DNA of 40,141 bases from Microcaldota archaeon (GTDB lineage: Archaea; Micrarchaeota; Micrarchaeia; Micrarchaeales; CABMGC01), in assembly GCA_021850805.1 (NCBI GenBank), contig JAJZKO010000005.1, positions 1 to 40,141 of the forward strand, read 5' to 3'. Position numbers and translations under genes: made by a program. Positions 32,746 to 40,141 of this stretch are shown in pieces. Each line of letters begins with the position of its first letter. Positions within the stretch are counted from its first letter, which is position 1. The notes below the pieces were generated by a model, which was given only the letters and a program-made list of their open reading frames with translations, was not told the origin of the DNA and did not search any database.

Positions 32746-34289
32746 CTTATCACTGCGCTGGAATAGCAATAGCCCCATCTCAGGGCTCTGGATACGCTTC
32801 CGTTATTCGAAACATACCCTGTGAAGCCTGCGATGTACGAGTACAGGTTTGAATCGTCCATCATGCAACTGCCGTTTTCGGAAGTATTGTAAGGGGTTAT
32901 TAGTATCAGTTCTGCGGCAGCAGTCTCGCCGCTCGTGAACCCGACCGGGTTTTTCGAGGAATAGACTATGAACCTAGTTCCGTTTGATATCGCGTACGCG
33001 ACAGAACCGCTTATGCCATTATTGTTTATGAAATTCAGCTCTCCAAGAGTGTCGGACCCATTCATTATGTAATATTTAACCGGGCTGTTTTCTGAAGTTA
33101 CAAGGAGTATCGACTGCTTAACTGATGAGCTTGGTGCAGATATTGAGTAAATGGCACTTATGCCTTCCGAGGCGTTTGCCTGGTATTCAGAGTAGTTTGC
33201 AGTGGAAATGAACGTTGATGGGCTGATTCCAGACCCGCTGACATTAGCGTTTAGCAGGGATACGCTTCCTGAATTATATTGCACAGCATATGAGGCTGAG
33301 ACATAGATGTAGGAAGCGTAGAAAGCGATTATTGATATTATAATTGCAAGTGAAAATCCGTATTTTGCATATCCGCCGTAATTTGTCAGGGGAGACCGTG
33401 GAAGTCTTGGAAGATGCAGATTATACTTCCCTGCCAGGATAAGCATTAGTATCATTGACACATAGAAAAGCAGCATGCCTGCAAATGCGTGCACATAAAG
33501 TATGGAAGTGCTTGCCCCGTAGTAGAATATAAGCATGGTTATTGAAACCATCCTTAGTATGTTAAGTACAAATAGGAGAATTGCGCTGCTTGCGATCCAT
33601 AGCGCCTTGTCTTTTGCCCTGCCATCGTAAAAATATGCAATTGGCACCATTATGAATATTATAGCTATAATTGCACCTATATCGACGCATGCATTCCCTA
33701 TGCCTATATAGGAGCCGTTCAGCCCTATTGTTATGGGGCTTATGTAAACCGCATTCCTTGCTAAAAGCTTTATTATCTGGAATACTACAGACGTGTTGAA
33801 TAACACGAATTGGTTATTTAGGGCAACTACCGGCATCAGGACTGCCGAGCTGCCGAATATGGAATATGCAATCTGGCTGCTAAATCTCCTTATGCTTCTT
33901 GTCCCCATTGTAAGCGATATTATCGATGCCAGAAGCAATGGGTACGTTATGAAGATTATCCCATAGCTTATGAATAGGAAGGAGAATGCCAGGAACAGAT
34001 ATGCATCTGAAAGCATAAACAGGACAAACAGGACGATGCCTAGGATTATGCTATTGCTATCGAGATCTGCCTTGAACTTCTCCTTCAGCCCGAGCATGAA
34101 GAATAGCGGGAGCAGCAGGATTATCATTGATGTATATGAATAAGGGTTTGTATCGCTTATGTAAAATGGTGAAACTAGGATTATGTTAAAGAGGGTTAGT
34201 AGCACCATTAAGGATATCAGTATTATTACAGTACTATTTCTCAATCTCATTTGCAACATCTTGCCCTCAGACGATATGGACGTCATCAC
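32742..34289 (-). CDS. Archaeosortase/exosortase-family membrane protein
   Basis: This 515-aa protein has about eight membrane spans in its first 285 residues, then one more near 315-335 and a large external domain (about 340-515, Ser/Tyr/Asn-rich). The exosortase catalytic triad is in place: Cys201 in GIGNACVDIGAI, Arg246 in LNILRMVSI, and His267 in YVHAFAGMLLFY. These enzymes cut surface proteins near a C-terminal tripartite signal and attach them to the membrane lipid. The start may be ATG 34289 or a nearby in-frame ATG. The extended external tail resembles the XrtA-type accessory region but is unusual. It shares a 4-base overlap with the Nudix-UDG gene. No obvious PGF-CTERM substrate was found in the window. 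Confidence 0.82.
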   Translation of the reverse strand: MMTSISSEGKMLQMRLRNSTVIILISLMVLLTLFNIILVSPFYISDTNPYSYTSMIILLLPLFFMLGLKEKFKADLDSNSIILGIVLFVLFMLSDAYLFLAFSFLFISYGIIFITYPLLLASIISLTMGTRSIRRFSSQIAYSIFGSSAVLMPVVALNNQFVLFNTSVVFQIIKLLARNAVYISPITIGLNGSYIGIGNACVDIGAIIAIIFIMVPIAYFYDGRAKDKALWIASSAILLFVLNILRMVSITMLIFYYGASTSILYVHAFAGMLLFYVSMILMLILAGKYNLHLPRLPRSPLTNYGGYAKYGFSLAIIISIIAFYASYIYVSASYAVQYNSGSVSLLNANVSGSGISPSTFISTANYSEYQANASEGISAIYSISAPSSSVKQSILLVTSENSPVKYYIMNGSDTLGELNFINNNGISGSVAYAISNGTRFIVYSSKNPVGFTSGETAAAELILITPYNTSENGSCMMDDSNLYSYIAGFTGYVSNNGSVSRALRWGYCYSSAVIR

Positions 34290-34371
34290 ATTTCAGCAGT
34301 TACTCTTTTCTTCACAGGACAAGGCTATATCCTTTGTTAAGTATATATAGATTGTGTTATCGAATACGGAT

Positions 34372-34809
34372 ATGAAGCGCGGCTTCACGATAATTTCGCA
34401 TACGGCAGACATAGGATTTGTAGCGCGAGGAAGGACTTTGACGCAGCTCGCACAGAACAGCTCTGATGCGCTACTTGAAGTGATGTTTGAAAGGGTGGCA
34501 GTGGCCTCCTCTGACAGCAAATCCGCATCGTTGCGGATAAAAGTTACTTCGGTGAGCAGAGATCTGGTCCTCTGGAAGTTTCTCCAGAATGTCCTCTCTG
34601 AGATCCAGGGCAGGGCGATGGCCTGCAGGACTGTGCTTGTTAAGAATTTTGGGAATAAAAATGGCATGTTTGAGATAGATGCGGTAATCTCCCTGAAGAG
34701 GCCAGAGGGGCATTTTACCAAGCTTGACGTAAAGGCAGTCACTCCGCACAACCTTAAGATAACAAAGAAAGGAGGGGTTTTCTATTCCAAGTTCATACTT
34801 GACATATGA
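34372..34809 (+). CDS. Archease (RtcB ligase cofactor)
   Basis: Archease helps the RNA ligase RtcB to act repeatedly by promoting its guanylylation, in tRNA splicing and RNA repair. This 145-aa protein opens MKRGFTIISHTADIGFVARG, the family's HTADIG signature with the metal-binding Asp. LTQLAQNSSDALLEVMF follows in the middle, and the C-terminus DVKAVTPHNLKITKKGGVFY supplies the conserved His/Asp and beta strands. ATG at 34372 is preferred over 34354, giving the usual short N-terminus. rtcB is not in the window. It is divergent from the archaeosortase gene across about 80 bases. Confidence 0.93.
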   Translation: MKRGFTIISHTADIGFVARGRTLTQLAQNSSDALLEVMFERVAVASSDSKSASLRIKVTSVSRDLVLWKFLQNVLSEIQGRAMACRTVLVKNFGNKNGMFEIDAVISLKRPEGHFTKLDVKAVTPHNLKITKKGGVFYSKFILDI

Positions 34810-34826
34810 GGGTTTAAGCGATTTAA

Positions 34827-36539
34827 TTATTTTGTAGTATTGAATTCGTATAATCCAAATACATGCCCATTGCTGGTGTTGTATGCCAGCGTCTTCCATC
34901 CGTCCGAAGAATTGTAACCCCTGCATAGCGTGTTGTCGTATGGAGGGGTATTGCACCAGTAATCGTAATCGAATACAAAGCAGGTGTAGTTGGACATGTA
35001 GCTTTGGTTTTCAGGAGAGATGCTGTTCGCGTAGCTTATCTGTGCAGCGCTGCGGTTTACGTCGTACCATATCTCAGGGGTGAAACTGAATACCATGCAG
35101 CTCGTAGGAACTGCATCGTAGTTTTTATAGAAGAACTGCATCGCCGGATATATCAGTGACTGCTGCGGCATCCTGGATGGAGGCAGGGTTACTAGCGGGA
35201 TAAGCGTATAAAAAGGCACTATGGCGCCTATTATAAGCAGCGAACACAGCATAATGTTGGATATTGTTTTTTTCTTTTGGGTCTGCAGCGCCTTCGCGTA
35301 CATTGACCCGAGGGAATTCGAGAGGGACGAGAATCCATATGCCCCCATTATGCATATCCCGGGAAGCAGCTCAAGCATGAACCTTGAGTCCACACCGTAT
35401 GTTGCAGATCCTGCATAGAATGATGAATAAAAGAAGAAATAAGCCAATACCCATACGGATATGCCAAGTGGCTTCCATAAATCATCTCTCCTGCGCAGTA
35501 TTATTGCATAGGCAGCTCCCGCCACCGCAAATATTGTTAGCGTGCCTAAAAACAATGCAGGATAAAATGAGATCTGGTTAAAGCCGCCAAGTAGGAATTT
35601 CAGGTTTGTTGAGCCATTGTTGACCAGTGATGAATATGAGAACAGTTGTGTGCCTGCTTCATTCTGCCCGTAATGCGGGTTCACCGCAAGCCTGAACACA
35701 TACAGCAGTTCCGGGTATATAAGCAGAATGAATAATATTGCAATTGCAAGATTAAGCTTTTTGACTGCCAGTGATCCGCACAGCTCCCCGATGCGATCTT
35801 TTGTTCTTCGCCCTGACGGATATGTCAGCCACAGGAATGCGAATATTGGCAATAATAGAATGGCTTCAGAGCGCGTATATGCAGTCATAACGAGTGCTGC
35901 AAGGAACGCTGCAGTTACCCATGCATTTCTCTTTTCTATGGCCAAGAAGAACAGAAGGAAGGATGCTGTAGAGAGCATCATGAACGGCAAATCAGGCGCG
36001 GCCTGTGTCCTAGACCATATTATAAGAATTGGAGACAGGGCAAATATAAGCGCGGCAGTTAAAGACGTCCGAATGTTCCCGTATACATGTTGCGCAAGTC
36101 CAAAGGTAAGCGCTATTGCAAATACGCCTACGGCGAGCTGAAGGGCAAATGCGGTCTGCGTGCTTATCCCGAAGAGCATGAAAGCCAGGGCTATAATCAC
36201 TGACCAGCCGACAGGGTCATGATACAGGGAATTGGAATAACAGCCCTTCAGATATCCCGTACCTATCTGGCACCAAAGCGCATTGCCATGGGACAATATG
36301 TTTACCGCTATGCCCTGGTATATGTTTTCATCGAAATATAGCTGCTCTGTGGCACTTACGAAAAACAACGAAAAAAACAAAAAGAATACCATTATTGCAA
36401 GGAGAATGCCAATGGATTTCCTTGCATGTGTGCCTGATTCCCTGCGAAGAAGGGCTTTTCGGGATTTTATCAGTGAAGCGCATAATATTACGAGGCTGGT
36501 CAGCATGGAGATTGTTACAGCATAGCCTATTAGCGTCAT
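34827..36539 (-). CDS. GT39-family (PMT/ArnT-like) membrane glycosyltransferase
   Basis: This 570-aa integral membrane enzyme uses a dolichyl-phosphate sugar (mannose or other) to glycosylate proteins or lipids on the outer face. An N-terminal span is followed by the catalytic Asp70-Glu71 in EQLYFDENIYQGIA in the first loop, then LYHDPVGW, as in ArnT/PMT families. About ten further spans follow to residue 455, and an external C-terminal domain of about 115 residues (FFYKNYDAVPTSCMVF on) ends the protein. It overlaps the carbamoyltransferase by 4 bases (36536-36539). Archaeosortase and GT39 genes often occur together, so this may glycosylate sorted surface proteins or the LamG adhesins. Confidence 0.9.
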   Translation of the reverse strand: MTLIGYAVTISMLTSLVILCASLIKSRKALLRRESGTHARKSIGILLAIMVFFLFFSLFFVSATEQLYFDENIYQGIAVNILSHGNALWCQIGTGYLKGCYSNSLYHDPVGWSVIIALAFMLFGISTQTAFALQLAVGVFAIALTFGLAQHVYGNIRTSLTAALIFALSPILIIWSRTQAAPDLPFMMLSTASFLLFFLAIEKRNAWVTAAFLAALVMTAYTRSEAILLLPIFAFLWLTYPSGRRTKDRIGELCGSLAVKKLNLAIAILFILLIYPELLYVFRLAVNPHYGQNEAGTQLFSYSSLVNNGSTNLKFLLGGFNQISFYPALFLGTLTIFAVAGAAYAIILRRRDDLWKPLGISVWVLAYFFFYSSFYAGSATYGVDSRFMLELLPGICIMGAYGFSSLSNSLGSMYAKALQTQKKKTISNIMLCSLLIIGAIVPFYTLIPLVTLPPSRMPQQSLIYPAMQFFYKNYDAVPTSCMVFSFTPEIWYDVNRSAAQISYANSISPENQSYMSNYTCFVFDYDYWCNTPPYDNTLCRGYNSSDGWKTLAYNTSNGHVFGLYEFNTTK

Positions 36540-38236
36540 TTCTTACCCTCTTTATTCTGGATGAGATAACCGTTTATGAACAGGTATCTGGAGCCTGTTG
36601 CTTTCATTGTGTTAAGTGCGTCTTCCGGGCTTTCTGCTATGGGCATGCCATGTATGTTGAAACTCGTATTAAGCACAACACCGTATCCCGTGCTCTCCTT
36701 AAGCTTCTTTATAAGCCTTGAATAACTTTCGTTCTCCTTTCCTACCATCTGAGGCCTTGCCGTAGAATCCACATGCATTACTGATTCCATGTGGCTTCTG
36801 CACGATTCCCTTACAGCATATGCCATAGTCATAAACTTGTCCCTGCATTTTACCTCTTCGAAGAGCCTCTCGGCCTCACCTTCAAGGATCGACGGGGCAA
36901 AAGGCTGGTACCATTCCCGCTTCTTCACGGATATGTTTAGCATGTCCTTTACCTCATGTGAATCGGGCCTTGCGAGTATGCTCCGGTTTCCCAATGCCCG
37001 CGGCCCGTATTCCATGCGGCCGTTAAACCATAATACATAATTTCCCTTGCTTATCAGCTCTGCAGCATGGCCTGGCGCGTCTTTTTCTTTCTCGTATCTT
37101 ATCCACTTGTGTTTTTTCAGCTCTCTTTCCACCTCCTCTTCCCTGTAGTCCCTCCCGAGATATGCATCGCTGAATTCGTAGCTTGATACACCGTTATTTA
37201 TGTAGTTGGCGTACATTGCGGCGCCGAGAGCTATGCCTCCATCGCCCATGTGCGGAAATATGTAAAGATTCCGCGTATCTTCCAGTTTCCTTATCTTCAT
37301 GTTTGCTTTTATGTTGGACGCAACTCCACCGGCATATGCCAAATCGTGCATGCCGAACTTGGTTGCCGCTTCGGAAAACAGCTTCACCACGTTCTCTTCC
37401 AGAACCTGCTGGGCCATGTATGCAAACTGTTCCCTTGGAATGGACCATGAGAGCCTGGAGAGCCTGCGGTACTGCGAGACGGGGCCGTATCTTGCCCTTA
37501 TATCCATATCTTTAGCTGTAAAAAAATCCTTCAGCTTGTTATCCCTGAGCTCGAACGGATACGAATAATCGGCCATCGCCATTATCTTTCCCTCATCCTC
37601 AAGCTCACGCATGCCCAGTATATTGGTAACCTGTTCATAGAATATGCCTATGGAGTTGCGGGCGCTTATTTTGTGGTGCCTTAAGAGAGTCCCTTTTGAG
37701 AGGGTGCTTACCGAAGCGCTGAGCCCGTCACCTACCCCGTCAATGGTTATTACCAAGGCATTCCTGAAACCAGAAGTGAATGCAGCCGAAGCCGCATGCG
37801 CACTGTGGTGATCCACGGCTACAACCTTGGCTTTTATGCCAAGCGAAGCGAGCTGCCTTGAGATTATGCGGGTGCTTATGAACCTGCATCCTGGAAGCGG
37901 GCCTATGCTTGTCATGGAGTATTTGGAGATGTGCATTAGGGGCTCGAGTAGCGGCTTTTGCATCTTTCTTCTCCTGAAGCGGTAGTATGCTTCCTTCTGA
38001 AACGGGAATATCCTTGAAGCAGTCTTGGTTATCTCGGTAGTAGGGAATGCCACAAGGCTTATATCAGAAGGCTTTATGCCTGCATACCTTATCGCAGCCT
38101 TTATCGAATTGTAGGGAAATGCGACCTCAAGCTTCCTCTTCGTATACCTTTCCTCGTTTGAGGCGAAGAGTATTCTGTCGTCGCTTATAAGGGCGGATCC
38201 GGAATCATGACCATCCCATACGCCCAAGATGTACAT
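36536..38236 (-). CDS. NodU/CmcH-family carbamoyltransferase
   Basis: This 566-aa cytosolic enzyme uses carbamoyl phosphate and ATP to O-carbamoylate a sugar or related hydroxyl. The N-terminal Kae1/ASKHA-like domain (about 1-350) has the metal-binding VDHHSAHAASA (His143, His144, His147), then LVITIDGVGDGLSASVS, and AGGVASNIKANMKI. The C-terminal domain (about 370-560) carries NGRMEYGPRALGNRSILA, REWYQPFAPSI and YGVVLNTSFNIHGMP, all signatures of NodU/TobZ/CmcH. In archaea such enzymes probably modify envelope or protein-linked glycans, which fits its 4-base overlap with the GT39 glycosyltransferase. It is 36 bases downstream of aIF1A on the same strand, so it may also be read from the translation-factor promoter. 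Confidence 0.95.
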   Translation of the reverse strand: MYILGVWDGHDSGSALISDDRILFASNEERYTKRKLEVAFPYNSIKAAIRYAGIKPSDISLVAFPTTEITKTASRIFPFQKEAYYRFRRRKMQKPLLEPLMHISKYSMTSIGPLPGCRFISTRIISRQLASLGIKAKVVAVDHHSAHAASAAFTSGFRNALVITIDGVGDGLSASVSTLSKGTLLRHHKISARNSIGIFYEQVTNILGMRELEDEGKIMAMADYSYPFELRDNKLKDFFTAKDMDIRARYGPVSQYRRLSRLSWSIPREQFAYMAQQVLEENVVKLFSEAATKFGMHDLAYAGGVASNIKANMKIRKLEDTRNLYIFPHMGDGGIALGAAMYANYINNGVSSYEFSDAYLGRDYREEEVERELKKHKWIRYEKEKDAPGHAAELISKGNYVLWFNGRMEYGPRALGNRSILARPDSHEVKDMLNISVKKREWYQPFAPSILEGEAERLFEEVKCRDKFMTMAYAVRESCRSHMESVMHVDSTARPQMVGKENESYSRLIKKLKESTGYGVVLNTSFNIHGMPIAESPEDALNTMKATGSRYLFINGYLIQNKEGKK

Positions 38237-38272
38237 AAGATCACTACGACCGAAGTTTGGATGGCTGCAGGG

Positions 38273-38596
38273 CTATTCTGGTATCTCAAAGCCTCTCTGT
38301 TTCAGCCCTTCCCTGTCTATTATGCTGTATCTCCAGACGATGTCCCCCTTCTCGTTGCCCTGCACAACCCACGGCTTTACTATTACCAGGTCGCCCTCCT
38401 TTATCCAGAATTTACGTTTTAGCCTGCCAGGTATAGAGCATATCCGCTGGTTTTTATCGGAACACAGGACCATGAATTTCGATGCGCCGAGCGCGGCGCT
38501 TACAAGCCCTACAACCTCATCCTCCCTTGGGAGTATGAGTCTGTGCTCTTCTTCTGCACCGTGCTTTTTATTCGGTTTTTTCCTGTAAAACGCCAT
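38273..38596 (-). CDS. Translation initiation factor aIF1A
   Basis: aIF1A binds the decoding site of the small ribosomal subunit, with aIF1 and aIF2, during start-codon selection. The 107-aa protein has a basic N-terminal tail (MAFYRKKPNKKHG), then the OB-fold at about 25-95: VVGLVSAALGASKFMVLCSD, RICSIPGRLKRKFWIKEGD, VIVKPWVVQGNEKGDIVWRY. All are as in archaeal/eukaryal IF1A. The short acidic C-terminus is usual in archaea. It lies 8 bases after aIF2-beta, its functional partner. Confidence 0.97.
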   Translation of the reverse strand: MAFYRKKPNKKHGAEEEHRLILPREDEVVGLVSAALGASKFMVLCSDKNQRICSIPGRLKRKFWIKEGDLVIVKPWVVQGNEKGDIVWRYSIIDREGLKQRGFEIPE

Positions 38597-38604
38597 AACA
38601 TTAC

Positions 38605-39015
38605 CTAATAGTTTTTAACCGTGTACCTCGCACCGCATGCTTCGCAGACGATGAGTATATACCCCCTGTCCGTATGCTCTACATGGGTATCCGGCTTGTG
38701 GCATTCCTTGCATATTATGTAAGTCTCGAAATATTTCCGTATCTTATCGTTAAGCGAGGCGGATTGCACCTTTGCGTTTATCACCAGGCCTTGCTCGGAT
38801 ATGCTGACAGGGGCCGCGAGTTCCTTTGTCAGGTATTTGCCTATCTCTTCGGGGCTCCGCCTTGCTATGTTTGCCATCTGCGATATGTTCTTGAGCAGGG
38901 TCTTGTTTCCCTGTATTATGCAATCTGCAGGCGGTATCTTGAAATCAACCTTCTCCTCTGAAAGGACAGGAAGCTTTGAAAATGCCCGGTCAAGAAGCTC
39001 ATCATATTTCGACAT
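38605..39015 (-). CDS. Translation initiation factor aIF2, beta subunit
   Basis: This is the beta subunit of the heterotrimeric factor that brings initiator tRNA-Met to the small subunit. With the ATG at 39015 it has 136 aa, starting MSKYDELLDRAFSKL; an ATG at 39027 is also in frame. An N-terminal helix binds the gamma subunit. The alpha-beta core follows (DCIIQGNKTLLKNISQMANIA). The C-terminal zinc ribbon has Cys pairs in YIICKECHKPDTH and LIVCEACGARY. It opens the cluster aIF2-beta, aIF1A, carbamoyltransferase, GT39, all on one strand. Confidence 0.96.
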   Translation of the reverse strand: MSKYDELLDRAFSKLPVLSEEKVDFKIPPADCIIQGNKTLLKNISQMANIARRSPEEIGKYLTKELAAPVSISEQGLVINAKVQSASLNDKIRKYFETYIICKECHKPDTHVEHTDRGYILIVCEACGARYTVKNY

Positions 39016-39133
39016 TTTTACCAACATAATCTAGATGGATCCCGTACCTTGACTCCTTAGCCACAAAGCCTGGCATGCAATCCGGGCTTGTGAGCAGGGC
39101 TGATCCGTCATGATAAGAGATATGTCAGGAAGC

Positions 39134-39144
39134 ATTATATAAAT
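39134..39144 (-). promoter_or_regulatory. TATA box for the aIF2-beta operon
   Basis: On the minus strand ATTTATATAAT lies about 120 bases before the aIF2-beta start. With a transcript start near 39110 this leaves a leader of about 95 bases, long for archaea, with an inverted repeat (AAGCC-C-GG/CC-A-GGCTT at 39066-39089) and a short open frame. Confidence 0.4.
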
Positions 39145-39199
39145 GTGTATAGTCGTGCCTGGCTGATGAAGTGTTCACGCCTTTTAGTGGATATACAAA

Positions 39200-39208
39200 T
39201 TTATTTAA
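39200..39208 (+). promoter_or_regulatory. TATA box for SRP RNA
   Basis: TTTATTTAA is centred about 27 bases before the predicted SRP RNA 5' end at 39231, the normal archaeal spacing. This supports both the promoter and the RNA boundary. Confidence 0.6.
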
Positions 39209-39230
39209 GGCTTTATAGGCGATTATTAAT

Positions 39231-39524
39231 GCAGCAGAAAGGTGGGAAGCTAGGGGTTTCCCTTTCCGCAAATCCCCTTCAGGCGGGCCGCATGCTAGCA
39301 GAGTGTTATATGATATTGTATAGGCCTATTCCGAAACGTTGAGGCTTTGCCTTTGGCGGTAGCCTTATATATGAACCGGGCCAGGCCGGAAGGAGCAACC
39401 CTAAGTACATTGCATTCCAGCGGAAGTTGGCGTGCGTATAAAGGGCTATGCTCTGAAGATACATGGCTGAGCGGAGGGATAGAAACCATATAATAACTTA
39501 TGATGCAATGTTAGTTTCTGCTGC
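39231..39524 (+). ncRNA. Signal recognition particle RNA (archaeal 7S)
   Basis: The signature of SRP RNA helix 8 is plain near 39381-39402: GGGCCAGGCCGGAAGGAGCA then ACCC, with the GGAA tetraloop and the symmetric loop that binds SRP54. Just before it, GAGGCTTTGCC...GGCGGTAGCCTT (about 39341-39367) is helix 6, the SRP19 site. The ends are fixed by a perfect 10-bp complement, GCAGCAGAAA (39231-39240) and TTTCTGCTGC (39515-39524), which forms the archaeal helix 1. The 294-nt length agrees with archaeal SRP RNA (about 300 nt). The Alu part at 39241-39300 was not aligned in detail. It lies between the aIF2-beta promoter and tRNA-Ser. Confidence 0.9.
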
Positions 39525-39533
39525 ACGATATGT

Positions 39534-39617
39534 GCTGGGTTCGCCTAGAGGAATGGCGGCAGGTTGCTAACCTGTTTGGTCGAAAGGCCTACACGAGTTC
39601 GATTCTCGTACCCAGCG
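39534..39617 (+). tRNA. tRNA-Ser (anticodon GCU)
   Basis: The acceptor arms GCTGGGT and ACCCAGC pair perfectly, then discriminator G, the usual serine base. The anticodon stem GCAGG/CCTGT encloses TTGCTAA, giving GCT. A long variable arm (GGTC-GAAA-GGCC) marks class II. The T arm is ACGAG-TTCGATT-CTCGT. It is 84 nt with no intron and no CCA. It starts 9 bases after the SRP RNA, so the two RNAs may be cut from one transcript. Confidence 0.95.
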
Positions 39618-39662
39618 TTTATTCTTAAGTTGTGTTTGGAATAGCGTTAGTTGAAGAGGATA

Positions 39663-40141
39663 ATGGTAGTTATGGATCTTGAATATGGAACGCTGGAGAC
39701 TAGGAAGTTTGTTACTAATATAGGGCTTGTTAGCTCTAAAGGCAAGTACGGATACGACATAATGTCAGCAGAATGGGCAAGGATGGTATCTTATTCGCCA
39801 GGCTACATAATGCTCAACCTCCATTCTTTCACTTCCACCGCGGAGAACATTGTAGAGACCAGGGAGTTTGGCGTCAGCATAGCCGGCGAAGACCAGGGCC
39901 TCGCCGCGCGGTTTGCAGGGCATTATAGCGGAAGGGACTACGACAAGATAGCGATGCTTGAAGCTATGGGATTCGGGTTCCATAAAGCTGCGAATATAGA
40001 TGTACTTATGATCTCAGGCTCTGCTATGGAGGTGGAATGCAAGCTAAAGAAGCATGAGGAGCTCGGCGACCATGTCATGTTCATAGGCAGCGTGGTTGGC
40101 AAAAGCGCAGTGGAGGGCATGAACCCGCTTGTCTATCATTC
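39663..40141 (+). CDS. Flavin reductase-like (FMN-binding split barrel) protein, partial
   Basis: The frame is open from ATG 39663 (or 39672, MDLEYGTLETRKFV) to the window end, giving 159 codons; the C-terminus is missing. The pattern fits the flavin reductase-like FMN-binding family: NIGLVSSKGKYGYDIMSAEW, then MVSYSPGYIMLNLHSFTSTA, then ENIVETREFGVSIAG. The AENIxExREFGVS-type stretch followed by GFGFHKAANIDVLMISGSA and GDHVMFIGSVV agrees. It probably binds FMN and reduces flavin or a small substrate with NAD(P)H. It follows tRNA-Ser by 45 bases. Confidence 0.75.
   Translation, partial: MVVMDLEYGTLETRKFVTNIGLVSSKGKYGYDIMSAEWARMVSYSPGYIMLNLHSFTSTAENIVETREFGVSIAGEDQGLAARFAGHYSGRDYDKIAMLEAMGFGFHKAANIDVLMISGSAMEVECKLKKHEELGDHVMFIGSVVGKSAVEGMNPLVYH

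Noticed and set aside
1-40141. CRISPR array, prophage or insertion sequence
   Set aside because: No regularly spaced direct repeats, Cas genes, transposase, integrase or phage structural genes were seen; the only notable DNA repeats are the short LamG linker pieces.

Overview
This window is archaeal. It contains aIF1A, aIF2-beta, archease, an archaeal SRP RNA, two KaiC-like RecA ATPases, DUF763, an archaeosortase-like protease, a UbiX-UbiD-UbiA cassette and class III (EppA/FlaK-type) pilin signal peptides. Genes are tightly packed, often overlapping by 4 bases (ATGA/GTGA), and TATA-like boxes sit just upstream of starts. The tRNAs do not encode CCA. The adhesin composition, split and fused proteins and compact layout fit a DPANN archaeon, perhaps Micrarchaeota. 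That placement is inference; no marker phylogeny could be run.

Region 1 (1-7.0 kb): tRNA-Leu, serS, then a five-gene forward block. The block has a winged-helix/coiled-coil protein, a VirB11/GspE-type secretion ATPase, a small soluble protein and two single-domain TadC/GspF-like membrane platform proteins. Region 2 (7.1-17.6 kb), on the opposite strand and converging on it, begins with a four-CBS protein. It continues with five genes whose N-termini look like type IV pilin signals or anchors. Three of these are very large (741, 882 and 1110 aa) and carry LamG/concanavalin-like domains, a PQQ-like beta-propeller and an Ig-like module. Together these look like a dedicated adhesive pilus system: a motor and platform on one strand, pilins and tip adhesins on the other. 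This is the most interesting system in the window.

Region 3 (17.7-21.7 kb): tRNA-Cys and a translationally coupled ubiX-ubiD-ubiA set, equivalent to the late prenylation/decarboxylation steps of quinone synthesis, followed by a GT4 glycosyltransferase. Region 4 (21.7-27.1 kb): guaB on the minus strand, then a PadR regulator, an ABC-2 exporter pair and a secreted, membrane-anchored COG1361-like protein. Region 5 (27.2-30.5 kb): DUF763, two KaiC-like ATPases, a protein with a ribosomal P1/L12-like domain, and tRNA-Ile.

Region 6 (30.5-39.0 kb): a gene-free 340-base stretch with competing hairpins and a NicO-like metal transporter. Next come a Nudix-uracil DNA glycosylase fusion that has lost most iron-sulfur cysteines, an archaeosortase-like protein, archease, a GT39 glycosyltransferase, a NodU/CmcH carbamoyltransferase, aIF1A and aIF2-beta. 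Region 7 (39.0-40.1 kb): a complete SRP RNA gene bounded by a perfect 10-bp terminal helix, tRNA-Ser, and a flavin-reductase-like gene cut by the window end.
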